Notes: a model not told the origin generated them from the sequence alone. A stretch of 64,000 bases of DNA from Diphasiastrum complanatum (GCA_029204225.1 CM055111.1:10303000-10366999); one strand, 5' to 3'; counted from the first letter of the stretch, positions 1 to 14,549 are shown. Numbers and translations: made by a program.

Positions 1-3000
1 CAAATGCAAACTAGATCCACTATCATGATGAATAACTCACCCGTGATCCATAGCATATCAGGTAGGATAGCTCCAAAACCCTGTACCCTGTACCATTTGA
101 TCACCAAATATCCATTGGCCGTTGATAGCTCCCTAAGAATCTGTCCACCTGTAGTGCAACTAGACTCCAACTGGATCTAACCAAAAACTGCATCCTGCTT
201 ACCAAATAATGATGGATAGACACAACATGTGATGCCAACCTGGAGACCACTGTGCATATAACCATGCAGCTCACCTGATCACTCGCCAAAGTATCAGTTG
301 GCACTCCTTGAGCAACCATCTCCATCCCTGCTGGCTCACAACCATGGGCATGCTGGATCCACATCACCCCTTAATGCACTCCATGCCCTCAGGATATGTA
401 CCACCCTAGGTACACTCCATGCCACCTACCTCCAAGTAGGCTTGACCCGTCCCTAGGTCACCACATGATGCACCAGTTGAAGAACATCGTCCATACATCA
501 AATGACATATCATACCTGAGCAACTGTAGCATCTCCCTGAGTTCCATCCCAATGGACTCGTCATCCACATACTATGCTCACCTGATGTCTCTGATCCTGG
601 TCACCATCCTACTAAACAAGCCGAACTCCAAAGCATCACCTGCTCCACTTGGCTCCTAGCATCTGCTCGCTCACCCTGGCTATGTGCCACCCGACACCAT
701 GTCATCGCAAGTATATCCTTGAGTCGCCGCTCACGGGATCCCAAGAATATTGTCTCCTTGATCGTACTGAGGTATATGGCTCTGAGTGACTTCCTCTAGG
801 CTTATCCCTGATCTCACCACCTGAGAATCTACACCATGGAAATTCCAACACCAGTGCCAAGCCTAGACTCCTGCAAATACAGCCAAATGCATGAAAGCTA
901 TAGGTAGCTTATCCATGTCCGTGATGGTAGATGCCTTCCCATCGATGCCAATGCCAATTACTGGTCCCCTGCTGTACTCCCAAATGAGCACACCATGAAG
1001 TCCTCATCATCAATGTCCCCTGTAGTAGATCACTAGCAAAACACCCATCATAGTGTTTGCCCTTCAATCACACCCCGTGCGATCTCCATCAGCTCTCCAA
1101 CCTAGAGCTGGCTCTCAAAGCTTCATGCTTTGCCCATTTGCGTTTGCAGCTTCCTGATTCCATCATTAATCCCACGTGTAAGTTCTGTCCAATCCAAAGA
1201 CTCAAGTCCAATATGAAATAGTTGTCATCCCATGTCATCCTGCAGTGCTATCCCTACCATGTATTTCAATGCCATCCCTGATCACAAAGATTTAAGCATC
1301 TACCCTATAGTGCCCACCTGTATTCCCCCAAGCTAGCTCCTAGCTACTCCTGTGAATGGTTCCAAACCACTCCCTGAGAATACACTGAGATGTGAACTCC
1401 AAAGCCACCATCAAGTCCCTCACATGACTGTGCATGCCAACATCCCTCCAGGTGAACCTGTGAGATCTTCCATGACCCGAACCAAATGATCTGCACCTTG
1501 CCATCACTGGAATATGCATCCTTGATGCAATACTGATATGGCAAATTGACTTGACTTATCTAAACTGGCAGTTGAAGTGTATCTCCTCGATGACAAACCT
1601 GATACACTGCTCCACAGCTACAATGGCTTGATCAAAATTGACTTACTGACTGCAAAATTGCAAATTCATCACACTCGCCACTCACCAAGAGCATCCAAAG
1701 TGTGATTATTGACCCGTTCTTCATCCTCTGTGTGTCCCACACACAACTCGTCCAATGCAAGTCCACTATCCTGCCCAATGGCTTTCAACTGACACCACCT
1801 CACACTTCCATCATCTGTGACCACCAATATGTGTGTATCTCCAAGCTAGCCCATATTTCCCTCCGAACGATAAATTTACAAGCTACAGATGCATGTGTCA
1901 ATGCAGCTATCACCTGACTCAACAATGCCACTGCCGAGCATACCTATGAGAGCATTCTCCCAAAATGCCACTTAACGTTGGTTGGTTCGAACCCCAAGAG
2001 TTGAACCTGATCACAAGAATTTCTCACCCGTAATCGGCATACCATGCCTACCTCTCACCTGTGATTGCTTGCCCTCTCAAAATTGTTGCCAATGATGAGT
2101 AGTCACGCCACCAAACTGCACTTCTGTCACCAAAACTAGCTTTCTCCACACAATTCCACTACCATTCGCTCTCATACTGCATTTACCGCCTCCAAACACC
2201 CTGTTACCCCGTCAGGAGTAAGTAATAATGATTTCGAAGCGATAATGCCTCATTGTACCGCCCTGTAGCAGGTTTCACCAGCCAAAAATTGCCCCAAATT
2301 TGGCCCTACGATACCCAAATGGTGAATGTAGCCCATCACTAGGTCACCCGCACTCCGCTTGACAGAATGGTGATAAAAACAACCCAAAACACATTTCTCC
2401 CTGCTCTGTGATGCCGCTCTTCTGCTGGCTCTTAGCAGCCAATTTCAGGGGTCATTTTGGCCCAAGGATGGCCAAAAAATGTGCCCTCTAGCTATTATTA
2501 GCCCCAAAACCATTTTGCCTTGCAAAAATAAACTGTATCTTTATTTTGAAGATTTTTAATGAAGTGAAGTCCATTCTGGACTTCGGGTCCCTTTCAATAT
2601 TTCAAACTGAAATTTTTTACTGAAGTTGAAGGCCCAATGGCCCTTCGGACCCCTTCAACCTTTCATGGGCCATTTCACCTATCATCCAATGGTGAATCCC
2701 CATCGTACGGTCCATGTTGCTCCCTGAGCATTCAATCTTGATCATCCATTTCTCTAGATCATGATTCCACGGCCCTATCTGCTCATGCGCGCCCATCATT
2801 GGTCCTCCGACCGCTGGAGCCTTATGGCCGCTACCGCACCTCCTGAGTCGGTGCGAGCATTGTCGCAGCCTCCTCCTTCAACTCTCTCCCTCTTTACTGA
2901 CATCAAGCTATGTCAAGGGTTTCTTTGGCTATCTGATACACATCGACCTGTCTCCTCCTCTGATCTGCAGCCAGGCACGGCCCTTTGCCAACACAATTTC

Positions 3001-3665
3001 AGTACTAGGGCGCCCTGCCTCATGCTTTTACAACACTCAAATTGGTTCTCTGTGGTGAAAGATCCAGTCTTATTCAGCTGTAAACCCTAGTCCATGAAAA
3101 GAGAGAGATTCTTGGGCTTTTGTAAATCTCTTTCTGATATTTCTTCTTATAGCTACCTACCTCATAGAGGTCACCCTACCCCAAGGCATCTGATGCAATT
3201 TACAGGATGTAAATTGGTGCGGTATTGCTCCTGAATAGGCTGATTTTCTAAGAAAACCACCAACACCCCATGAGACCGGAAATTTTCAAAATTTCCTCAT
3301 TTTTCCACCCAATATGATCCTGTACATTACTATGGCTCTCTGTCACTACTCTTTTCAAATCCCTTGCAAGCCTCGTTGCGTCAAACGGTTGTCCACACAG
3401 TGAATAACGTAGCCAACATCGATGATTTCCCTGAAACCACCGAAATTACAAGTTTCTCCGTGAATTTTCCCTGGAATCCACCTACGACGATCATTCTGAT
3501 CTTTCCCGAAGCTCCGATCGAAGGAACTTTGCTGTCTCCAGCCATCTGGACTGCCGATACCTCATATGGAGTCCTCTCTTCTGAGACGCTCTGAGTGTTG
3601 TTCTCCTAGTGAAAGACGCTATCCCATAGCTCCACCGAATCGTGCATACCTGCATCACCCTGTAA

Positions 3666-3677
3666 GCTCTGATACCA
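3666..3677 (-). other. Primer-binding site (initiator tRNA-Met)
   Basis: The - strand reads TGGTATCAGAGC, the classic plant PBS complementary to the 3' end of initiator Met tRNA. It lies 3 bp inside the LTR edge. The same site recurs at 36601-36612. Confidence 0.85.
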
Positions 3678-3680
3678 AGT

Positions 3681-4152
3681 TGAAATTCTGTTAGGATCTA
3701 GTGCAGTATGCAGATCACATCACACAATCACCATAGCCACTCCTCACAAGCTCTCAAAGATGGCACAACAAAAGTTAAGTCTATTATGAAGAAACATTGT
3801 ACATATAGCAAAGCCCCAAACTACATGGGCTCAACAGGTGTCACTAAACTGGCCTACCACCTGCCAAACTAGATTTAGGCCCAATATGGGCACATATACT
3901 GACAAACCCAGGACATGCCCCTGAGTATAGCATAATGAACTCAAAATCACTATACAGGCTAATTTCTTCCTACGTGCGGCTACCCGGCTAACCCAAGTAG
4001 CCGTCTACGGGATCAATGCCCAATCAATATATCCTAATGGGTCACGTCCCGAACACAACCATATACAGTAAACCAAATAAATTGTACACCAATCACATCA
4101 TCACATTTAGAGCTTACATAAAATGTATATCAGATTAACTCTGATTTCTAAC
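3681..4152 (-). repeat. 5' LTR of non-autonomous element copy 1
   Basis: This 472 bp block matches 32436-32887 nearly throughout, and its first ~140 bp also match 36616-36758. On the - strand it ends in ..TTTCA next to the primer-binding site. Three occurrences in the same relation to a PBS or PPT identify it as an LTR. Confidence 0.8.
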
Positions 4153-4325
4153 TGGTTCTACACCAAGATGCTTGATACAAAATCTTTATGATACCCCTAA
4201 ATTCCACATGACTAAACTATTTTTACTTTTTCTACATGTGGGAACATGTTGCACACATGTGAAATGTACTCACAAACATAACATCATAAAATAACCAAGA
4301 TAGATTTTTGACAATTTTTCACACA
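4153..4325 (-). repeat. LTR fragment of a Copia family (TGTGAAAAATTGTC start)
   Basis: On the - strand this begins TGTGAAAAATTGTC and matches 53706 down to about 53525, the start of the 3' LTR of the Copia element at 53706-55022. It is cut at 4152 by the younger non-autonomous element, which gives an insertion order. Confidence 0.6.
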
Positions 4326-5340
4326 TGCTATATGAAATGAGGAAAAAAAATTGTAGCCTCCAAACCTAGCACGCTGGCGTGCATGGCAAAAAATTGAGCT
4401 GTCTCCCTGTGCATGCCGACATGCTACCTTTGGAGGCTGCAAAAAAAAATTAATTTCAAAATTTTTTACTTTGTAACAGTTTTGACTATGTACCGATTTA
4501 GTCCTGGACTGTCGATCTTCTACAAATTAACTTTTTTACAAGTATGTACAGGTATTTATAGTTGGTCCACATTACCTTTAATGTCATCAAAGATAAAAAT
4601 CTAACAAAATAAACATCCAACAATCCACGATTCGCTTCACCCTTCTATCAACAGACTTGTACTCCACTGTAGTCTAGGCTATTCCATAACAAATGCACTA
4701 ATGGATGTGAAATGGGGCAACACCTAAGTTGGGTGCTAGATGCTCGAACTCGACAATCCTTGTAGGATGTAATAGTTCTCACCAAAGAAAGATAATCAAT
4801 AAAAATTATAAAGGATCGAATCGAACTATCAAATTTTGATTATTACTTGGATTGTTCTTCGACAAGTAGGATATATGGGTAGGTGTCTTAGACAACTATG
4901 AAGAGAGCGAAACAGTTAGGCATCTGTGACATCCCGTGCACTCTTGGAATAAGATATAATTCTACATTAGTGCACAAATTTTCTTTGCTTGATTACAACA
5001 TTCTATGCCCGTTCCATGATTGCTGCATTCTTTGCTTTTGTGCTTGACTGCTATAGCTGGAGCTCTCTTAGACTTTGGGCCAAATCGATGAACTTTTGGT
5101 GAAACTCCAAAAGTTGCAGCAACAAAACAATGAAGAATTGTGAACGATAATCTCAAATATTAATGCATGATCATTTGTGCAAGAGCTATTCTAGCTATGA
5201 TAAAGCTATTGTCACAAAATGTTGAAGAATATTAATGCCAAGTGCTCAACTTTCCTTTGTATTTTGGAGGTATAACTAGAAGCAGAACGTTGATCTAAAT
5301 GTAGAACTAGAAACTTTTGTGAGCCTTTGTATCACAATTC
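4326..5340. other. No gene recognised
   Basis: AT-rich sequence with only short, unsupported reading frames. No conserved domain, retroelement motif or tandem array was seen here. Confidence 0.5.
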
Positions 5341-5500
5341 TCAAGTGGACAACCAATGGGTTGCCACATAGCACATACACATGCATGGGTACCATGTAGC
5401 ACATGCACGAGTTGCCACATAGCACATGCACACAAAATGTGCATGTGTTATGTGGTAGCCCACCATCATTGCCATCCACATGCACATGATGTACCAATAA
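5341..5500. repeat. CACATGCAC-rich repeats with a perfect-looking hairpin
   Basis: Several copies of a CCACATAGCACATGCAC-like motif occur. At 5415-5455 two 18 bp arms (5415-5432 and 5438-5455) are inverted repeats with one mismatch around a 5 bp AT-rich loop. No gene is visible on either side. Confidence 0.6.
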
Positions 5501-5739
5501 AAAGAATAAAAAATGTTGCACAAAATGTGAAAATCGAATTACTCAGTTTTTTTATTATAAAACTCCCAATCTTGACTCTTTGCATGTCAATGGAGCTTGA
5601 TCTACCTAACCCAAACTCGACCTATTCTACAAGGATATGTGCTCAATTCACACACCTTGAATATGTACAATAAAATTACATGGGTAGAACCCCCAAAATC
5701 AACATATGCAAGATAGATATGTTTTACAATTCTTCACCT

Positions 5740-6180
5740 CCATAAAATATATCTATATGATGTTGATGAAGAACTTTTGTGTGTGGATTCTTTGATTTGC
5801 ATTTGACGTGAAGATCCAAAGAATCCGTCATAGCAGTGCCCTTACCATATCCACGATAAGATCGCCTTGAGAGAAATCTTTTCCAAATGCCTTTGAAAAA
5901 TATTCCTCCGATCTGCTACTATGTCGATATGCCTCCTCCATGCTTGATACTGATCTTGGATTTGAGAAGTCCACATGCATGAAGATGGCTGCATAAGAGT
6001 CTGAAAAATCCGAGGCTCCAAAGCCTCATCATGATCACAAAGATCATAGATATAAAGATCAAAACATGATACTAGCTTCATTAGTCCAAACACTATGAAC
6101 TCTATCCACAAAGGATCTAATCTTGATGTCAAACCCTATCTTGATCTTATTGAGGCTAAACACTTACAAGTCTGATGTCA
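5740..6180 (-). repeat. Copy of the Copia 3'-internal segment found at 53780-54030
   Basis: Stretches around 5821-5870 and 6100-6160 match 53790-53840 and 53940-54015 in the same order and orientation. Examples are the ATCCACGATAAGATC-like and TTATTGAGGCTAAA blocks. In the other copy this segment lies between the gag-protease ORF and the 3' LTR, so this is probably the 3' internal end of a related, decayed element. No coding function is recognised. Confidence 0.5.
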
Positions 6181-7950
6181 AATTTTCCCACGAGTTTCAA
6201 ATGAAAAAACACTCTAGAAACACACATTCAATTTTTCTTGTAGGACATCAACAATGTCTCGACAAAATTAATCTCAACGCTATGAAATGGGCCATTCATT
6301 TTTGCTTTGCCGAGGGTGGACAAATGCACCATATTTTTAGAGGGCATTGAATCAATTTCATGAGAACTACAATTATTTTTTCAAACTTCATAGTTCAAGA
6401 AATAGTTGAATACCATGAAGCATCAAGATTCTTTAGCACTTTGAAAGCATGTTGAGATCATTAAATGGGACCTATATTCTTCAACCCTATTTTTTTCATA
6501 TAAAATCTTTGAAAAATAATATTAGCTTTAGCCATTCAAATATATAATCATAGAACAATGACAATCGAGCAAACAACCTAGTGGAAATAGACAAAATCGT
6601 TTCCAAGAATATCACCTCTACTAGGGCCATTAGAGGATGGGGCTTTAAAAAAGACAAATAATGGAAAGTTCTGAGGAGTTCATATGGTAGTTGTGTAAGC
6701 CATGTGCAGGAACCCATGTTGGGGACATTGATCAACTCCTAAAGGGTCTACTCCTATCCCTTAAGAGTGCCATGTAATTGGCACAACCTCGGGAGTAAGA
6801 GGGATATCAAATCTTAAACAAAAGACACTGAAAGATTATAGGACAACTCTAGAGCATCTATGAGACTTAGTGTCTTATGAGTTTAGGTAGTAGCATGTGT
6901 CTGAGATTGGTTTTGTGTGTATATGTTAGACTAGCTTGCAAGCAATAAGAATTGTGTGCAAATTCAATCAAATAGGTCTTACCTTAAGAACTTTAGCCCC
7001 ATAAAATAAAAGGCAATTGTACTATATACACGCCTTAAATCTTCAGTAATTTTAAGCATATTGTACCATTTTTCCATTTTGAGCTTTGCATCTCCTCCTT
7101 CCCTCATTTTTGCTCTCTTGCTCTCTGTTCTTTTGCTCCCTTCATGGTTGTACAGCGTGAAGACAAGTGAAGTTTTCTATGAGCATACTCCATTGTTTGA
7201 CATTGTTATCTGTAGGTAGATGTATTTTTTTAGTTTGCATTGACTTTAAGATCAATATCTATACAACGTCGTAGTAATGTACAACTAGCCACATGAGCAC
7301 AACATAAAAGTGGGAGTCCAAGCAATGCATCATCCATAGTTGTATTTTTGATCTTTGCACTAGTTAAGCTATGAACTAAATACAAATGAAGTTTCAGACA
7401 ATTATAGCCCACATGTATTATACCAAACTTTTTGGTTGTCCCATATCTCCTAGTTAGTAGTTGCTCGTCTTATATATAGGCCTATTTGGAGAATTTATGC
7501 CTAAGCTCATTTCTAGCCAATGAAAAAATATTAATATCAATGTTATCAATGTGTAAGCTCTTCATAGAGCTTTCTTTATTTTCAAATTTCAACACCCTAG
7601 ACACATTGACAATGTTCTCTCTTCCAGACACTACTAATAATAAGGGGTAACTCAATGCCCTTGTCTAGACATATAGTCAACTTATCTAGGCAAAGTTGCC
7701 AAAATATTGAATTCTCTATGTGGATCCATTTCCATGTCTTCCATGCTAGGCTAAAATGCCACTCTACATTCAATCATATCAAACATTGGACAAGTTCTTC
7801 TACTACCTTCTACCAAGGAACACCAAGCTTCTCTAGTAGTCAAAGCCTACATTTTATGGAAGCTGTCAAAAAAGTTGTCTCACTCTATGGTTAGGTAATC
7901 ATCCATCTAGAATCTTTTAAGAATGGAGTTTAAATGCTTTTTTTGACAAA
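6181..7950. other. No gene recognised
   Basis: AT-rich DNA with short, unsupported frames. It is probably old repeat sequence, but no diagnostic motif was found. Confidence 0.45.
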
Positions 7951-7969
7951 TAAAAGTAGATATAGAGGT

Positions 7970-8270
7970 TCTGCTTATTTCTATTTCTAAGATACCATGA
8001 AGTAACCATTCCTAAGATTCCTTGAGAGCCATCTTGATATCAACTATATCTTGTCTTTTGCTACCACTCAAAATAATGTCATCACCATAGATCAAGAGGA
8101 TAGTACCATCATTACCATTCATCTTAAAGTAGAGTAAATGATCATACTCACTCATCATGAAGTCTTGAGAGAGTAGGAATTCAACCTAGAATACCAACTC
8201 CTTGGTGCTTGGTTAAGCCCATACAAACTCTTTTGAAAACACATAATGAGGTTTGTAATCCGGTTATAGT
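7970..8270 (-). pseudogene. Copia reverse transcriptase fragment
   Basis: The - strand encodes KSLYGLNQAPRSWYSRL near 8240-8185, the conserved Copia RT stretch. It is followed in another frame by LLIYGDDIILSGS near 8095-8060, where the catalytic YVDD box reads YGDD. The two blocks are separated by a stop and a frame change. The upstream part (8270-8610) is scrambled. No LTR can be assigned. Confidence 0.75.
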
Positions 8271-8689
8271 GACCATCATATGTGGAGCTTACTAGTTGTC
8301 CTGTTGAACTCTCCTGAAGAATGTTGAAGTCTTGTTGCCAAGAAGCTTCATTACAGTTGTTGACAGACAAAATCATTATGGAGTGAGAAGAAAGAAGCCT
8401 AATGCTACATTTTGTTGCAGCCGAAGGCCAATTGCTATTGGGTCTCTCATTTTCCTTACTCTGAAGAGCAATAAGCTGTGGAATCCAATTGTAACATTTC
8501 CTGTCAACAAGGAGTCTACAAGGGTATTTTAAATGTATTTTTGACGTCAGCCATTTGAATGTGCATCTGTGATGGCAAAGAAAGTTTTTGATATGTATCG
8601 ATAGAGGATACAATGGCGTTTGAAGGCAACCATTGGTAGTTGTTACCTCTTGTGATTATTAAAAAAAAATGTTAAGTTGCAATCGAACA

Positions 8690-8961
8690 AATTCTTCAAC
8701 TTTGGGAGTATCATTTTGTTGTGATAGCTAGATGGCATACAGCTTGTAAAAAGTTATGTTTATCGTGCTGGGACTAAGCACATAATAAGTATGACAAAGT
8801 GTATGAACGTGTGCTTAGTAATGAGGTTAGAATAGTACTATTATAGTACTGTGGATCAGATAGTTGATGTTCTTATAGAACCATTAAGCAAAGACAAGTT
8901 TGAGATGTTTAGAAATAAGCTTTATGTTTATGACATTGAGAGTAAACTTAAGCTTTAGGGA
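8690..8961 (+). pseudogene. Copia RNase H C-terminal end, frameshifted
   Basis: The + strand ends with VDVLIEPLSKDKFEMFRNKL followed by YVYDIESKLKL and a stop at about 8961. This resembles the usual Copia pol terminus (ADILTKPL..KFE.FR.KLGV). Upstream, YERVLSNEVRIV is readable in another frame, so frameshifts are present. A short purine run (GGGAGAG, 8958-8964) and an LTR-like start follow directly, as expected at the 3' end of an element. Confidence 0.7.
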
Positions 8962-8964
8962 GAG

Positions 8965-9690
8965 TATTAGAATTGAAAGCTCAAGTTTACTATGACCCTC
9001 TTGTCCCTCATTCACCCTTCTTGCCTTTCACTTCTCCTTTTTGTCTTTCCCTTCCTTTTTTGCCACTTGTCTTAGAGCTTATGGGTATCTCCCAAGAGTA
9101 CAAGGTGACTGACCTTGCACTTGTGTGAAAGGTGCTTCATGGTGCACCTATGTTAAGTTATCTCTTTAAGAGACATAAAAGGTGATCTCATCATTGCTAT
9201 TACAAGGAAAATGAGGCTGCACCCTAGGCCATCTTTGGTCCAAACCCTAGGTATTTCCTTTTTCCTTTAGCTTTCAATTGGCTCTTCATGGATTTTCCCT
9301 ATGTGTGGCTAGTCACTGCTTTGATGGTATTTGCCTATCAAGTATGAATTTTATAGCTCTTGGCAATTGAGTTCCCCATTTTGAGCATTGGACATCCTTG
9401 GAGAGTAAAGTAGCAATTGCTACTTGATGTATGAATGTGAATGAAGCATTTCATTGTGATTTATAGTAGCATACATGGCTTAGAACCATTCTTGTGTTTA
9501 GGTGATTAAAATCAAGTGTTGAGTGGAGCTCTTGCCTTCTTGAAGATTGTTGGTGGCTAGTCTTGGAATTCCAAGTTCCAAGAGCAACTCCAATTTTGTG
9601 CAAACTCCAAAGCTTGAGCAATGTTTGTGGTTGGATTAAAATTCAACAAACTTCATTTGTCACACATCAAACATTCATTCAAGAACAAGA
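8965..9690 (+). repeat. Probable 3' LTR of the Copia relic ending at 8961
   Basis: The sequence directly after the purine run begins TATTAGAATTGAAAGC. By position it should be the 3' LTR, with the expected TG start mutated. The far edge cannot be placed, because no second copy is present in the window. Confidence 0.4.
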
Positions 9691-9699
9691 AATGATGTT

Positions 9700-10240
9700 T
9701 TGAAATGAGAGTAAAAATGAGAATGACCTCCTCCTTGATTGTCTCACCTCAATTCAATACAATATGCCATCCTCTTATGAGAGAGAGAAAATAGCTTGTT
9801 GAAATAGAAAAAGCCTTCTATCTAGTTTACTACATGTGTGCCACATGTAATGTGAAAATACTGTACTTTAGGAACATAAATTGATCTACAAAAGATCCAC
9901 AAGAGTGATTGGATGCTTGCTTAACAATCTATCAAAAAACTAGACACAAAAAAGTTGACCTAGATTGGCAATTTGACAAACAACAAGCATTAACAATCAA
10001 AAGCATGGATCAACATTGAAATCCAAGCCCACACGTGTGTACTACATGTTTTAGTACGGCCTTCAACCTGAGAAACAAGTAGGATTTTGATTTGGTTTCA
10101 TTTGGATCACAAAAACTCAATGTACATAGTGAACTAGCTTGAGATTGCCAATGAGCTCCAAAAATATTCTATCTTCTCACTATAAGAGTTTGGAATACAT
10201 AGCAAATTCGACTTCCTTCTTGAAGTAAGGTGGATTTCTA
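9700..10240 (+). repeat. Copia leader/gag-start copy, inverted relative to 54950-55240
   Basis: Blocks at 9940-10000 and 10080-10210 match the reverse complement of 54960-55200. They include the shared GATTGGCAATTTGACAAACA and TTTGGTTTCATTTGGATCAC strings. In the other copy this stretch covers the gag start and its leader. Here coding capacity is lost. Confidence 0.5.
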
Positions 10241-13044
10241 GCATGTAATAAGGAAATTAACTCTCTTCTTGCCCTAAAATGAAACCCTAGCCTAGATCCT
10301 AGAGTTATGCTTGGTAGGTAGCTAGTTGGTCAAATTTTCACTTAAACTTAGGTGTAGGCCCTATAAAGAAGGGATGACCACCAAATAGACATGACCAACT
10401 CTCTTGACTTGACTAAACCTACATTAGGAGTGGGTTGCCATGTGGCATCTTGGCCTTCCATGTGTGGAACCCAATTATACACAATATTTACAAAGTTCTA
10501 CATGGCTAGATTTGCCAAAATAGGCTATTTTTCACATGTAACTCTACTCTAGAACTATAGATCTACCAGTGATAGGTGTCTTTCATGCACCCCCACTTTA
10601 CAATCATATGGTAGGAAGAATAACTTCATTTCACCCTATACAGTACAACTTGATAATTTAACACCCCTCCTCAAGATGTAGTCTGTTTACAATAATACCA
10701 AGTTGAAGATGAGATCAAAAATTTCATGTCAAGTAAATTGTTAAAATATTTGCAACTCTATTGTTTGTCTCTCAATAGAACTATCAATTTGATATTTGAT
10801 TTTGAATTAGACTCATTTTAGCCTATAAATTTTTTTGCCTTTTGAAAGATTTATAAGGGCCCAAATATGATTTTAGATCAAGAATTTGTATTCCATGTCA
10901 AATATGACTTTAGATTAAAAATGTCTATTCCATGTCCTTGTCTTCTTACCACCTATTTGCATTACTATTCCACATTGCTTTTTCACCTGAAATAGGCTGA
11001 AAAAAGTTATTTCAATGAAATGTTGAAAAGGATGTCAATTGAAGAGTGGGTGACAAAACTAAATTTGTGGGTTGAAATGCTACTAGGAGACTATACCGCT
11101 TACAATATCACTAACAATGTTTATACAATATAGAACAATATTACAATGTTACTGACAATGTTTATACAATATTACAACAATACTGACAATGTTTGTACAA
11201 TATAGAACTCGGTCAAGCCCATCCAAGGATCTATTTATCTAGGCGAGACAATCAAAATGCACCACAACAAGTAACATTCTTGAAGCAAGCCCAAAAAGCT
11301 CTCTAAGGACAACCAATGAACCCGCCTCCACCAAAAGCACTTGCGCAAGTATTGGTGGTAAGAGATTGCTAATAAGCTTGAAACTAATGTTGTTAAGAGT
11401 GATTACACATAAAAGAATGTGGAGGAAGAGACTAATGAATATCAAGATACTTATTCCTTCATGCTTTATCTAGAAAAGTGATCTTATCTATATGCAAGGT
11501 ATTGTATTTTAACCTCTTAGTGCACTTATCTCACTATGTTTTAAGATGTTCAAAGAGACCAAGGGAGTCAATTTTCAAGCAACAAATTCTCCAAGTTATG
11601 ACAGTGGTTGTCATGTCTATATTCTACGAAAGTGAATTTAATTTCATATTTGGCTTTTCTTGAAATTGCACATATTGTATTTTTAGTGAATTAAGGGCCT
11701 CATGACCTTGAGTTACATCTTGGCCATAGGTCTGACTTTATTTGCCAGTTGGCCTATTTTTTAAAAGAGCTACTGGTATTTGATAGGAGAATTTCCTATT
11801 ACTAACATTGAGTATTGAATGTTTGTTTCACCAACTTGCAAGCTTACTAGTACTTCATGGTACACTTCCACATGCTTTTTTATGATGATGGATATTTAAT
11901 CTCAATAATGCTTAAATCATGTGTCGGCTAGTTAGATATTTCTCTACACTGACATAGAAAATTAAAATCCAAGAAATCCATCGTTCTTATAGAAAATAAC
12001 AAATCTATTCTTGTCATTTCATTGAAAGAGAGTTATCACATATAATAATGTTGTAAAGAGCCTATATTTGTCGATTTCCATGTAGTTTTTGAAAATTTAT
12101 TCTATAGAAAGTAGCATTAGAGTTAAGGTGCAAATAGGATAAGTTTTGAAAATAGAGCTTAGTTGGCAATTGGTTATTTCTTATCCAACTAGTCAAACTA
12201 ATAATGATCAACATGGTAGCAAATCATGTGAATTGTGTTAATTTTGGTCCATGTGAAGAGTCCTTGCAGTAATGCTCATTTGGTGTTACACTATGAAAGC
12301 TAATAAAACACACACACAATGCCACAATGGGGGCTTATGCAATAATACCTTTGTGTCAAGTTTGGTGATTAAAATTGAACCATATAGCTAGATGAATGAT
12401 ATTTTTATTTTCATGTGCCATTTGATAGAAGTGTCACTTGAATATATAAAAGGAATATTTTTCTCCATGACATGAACTCCCTTGACCAAGCCTATCTATA
12501 TTTGTCTCTAGTTGTATTGGCATTCCAAAAGTAATCTAGATCATTAGATGCATGATAGAAAATTCACAAAATACAATGAAAAAATAGCCCTGCTTGATAG
12601 AAACTACAAAGAATGCAACAATTGATGAAGAGGCAAAACAAGCTTTCAAGGAAGAGAAGTCAAAATTTGTTTCCATAATCTAGAAAACTAGCTATAAATA
12701 TTGTGAATAATAATTATGTTCAAAATAGACATTGGGGCTCCTTGGTGGCATTATTATGAGATTTAGTTCGTGCCAAGACAAAAAATGGTATTATGTTTCA
12801 AAAGCCTTTCAACAAGGGATTTTTGCCCTTGAGAGCCCTTGCCCAAGGGTAGAGGCTTGAAAAGAGAAAATGTTGTGGGGCATGATGGAGTTAAAAATGG
12901 GTCCCAAAATAGCATGTTGTTTAGAAGAAAATGCATGCATATGTTGACACTCCTTCTAGAATGAAAGGAGTCTTGGCATGGATAGCACATCTTTGATATA
13001 CTTTGTTCTTGTCTTTCTTAAAACTCCATCGATTATGGTATATA
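10241..13044. other. No gene recognised; short tandem repeats near 11095-11210
   Basis: AT-rich sequence without recognisable protein motifs. At 11095-11210 the phrase ACAATGTTTATACAATAT recurs about three times with spacing of roughly 35-60 bp, a small degenerate tandem array. Confidence 0.45.
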
Positions 13045-13779
<735 letters not shown>

Positions 13780-13790
13780 TGGTATCAGAG
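13780..13790 (+). other. Primer-binding site (initiator tRNA-Met)
   Basis: TGGTATCAGAG lies immediately after the 5' LTR end. Confidence 0.75.
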
Positions 13791-14549
13791 TTAGCTGGCA
13801 ACCAAAAATAGCCAAAAAAAAATAGCTATTTTTTTAAATTCTCAGCATACTTTTGTGCATTTGTGTTGATCAATCAATACTAACACTTTGATGTGAGTGG
13901 ATTTTGAGGACCAAAAGACATTTTCAAGTCAATTGAAGCTCATAAGATGAGAGCAAGCATATTTTATTTTATTCATAAAGAGAAACTCTATATTTTTTGG
14001 AGAGGTTGTGTACATCGAAACTAACAATTGTTGTTTCTAGTTTCTAGTTGACAATCTCCCTTCTGGATGAGATAGGATCCTCTTGTGAATGAACATTCAC
14101 CTTAAGTGGATGAAAAATCTCCTTGTGATTGAGTTTAGCTCCTCTTGTGATGCCTTTGTGAAATTTTTGCTTCTCCTTTGTGGGTGAATACAACAAACTC
14201 CCCTTGTGTATGAGTAAGATTGTCAACTATTTGCATATAGCTTTTGTTGATTCAATTGATTGAATATATTAAGTTCCTTAAGGGATTGGTTGGAGCTCTT
14301 ACTGGAAAGTTTCAACCTAAGAAAAAGAGTTTTCAATACTTCTTCAGATCTTAGGTTCAATCTATTGAGAGGATCATATGTTGATTAAGTTTCTTCAAAA
14401 TCCTACAAGCTAGTCAACCAGTTACAAAGAGAGATAGTATTGAGAGGTTCTAAATATGTGTGATTTCAGTTTACCTTCATTTTTTGAAAGGAGAGTGAGT
14501 GCTTAGTGCATTAGAATAGGTCCAAAACAAAGGAGTGATCATTTGCATC

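Larger units (their letters stand above)
1..4152 (-). mobile_element. Non-autonomous LTR retroelement, copy 1 (cut by window start)
   Basis: Read on the - strand, this is a 5' LTR (4152 to 3681), a primer-binding site matching initiator tRNA-Met (3677-3666), then about 3.7 kb of internal sequence running off the window start. From about 1680 to 3670 it aligns base by base by eye with 34640-36610, the internal part of a second copy, and position 1 corresponds to about 34021. I found no gag, protease, RT or integrase motif in either copy, so the element looks non-autonomous (LARD-like). Relative to copy 2 it keeps about 600 bp (near 60-675) and about 400 bp (near 1015-1405) that copy 2 lacks. 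Its insertion point (4152/4153) interrupts an older LTR. Confidence 0.75.

Noticed and set aside
1980-2010. GGTTCGAACCCC resembling a tRNA T-arm
   Set aside because: It lies inside the non-autonomous retroelement, recurs in copy 2 (about 34943), and no acceptor or anticodon arm fits around it.
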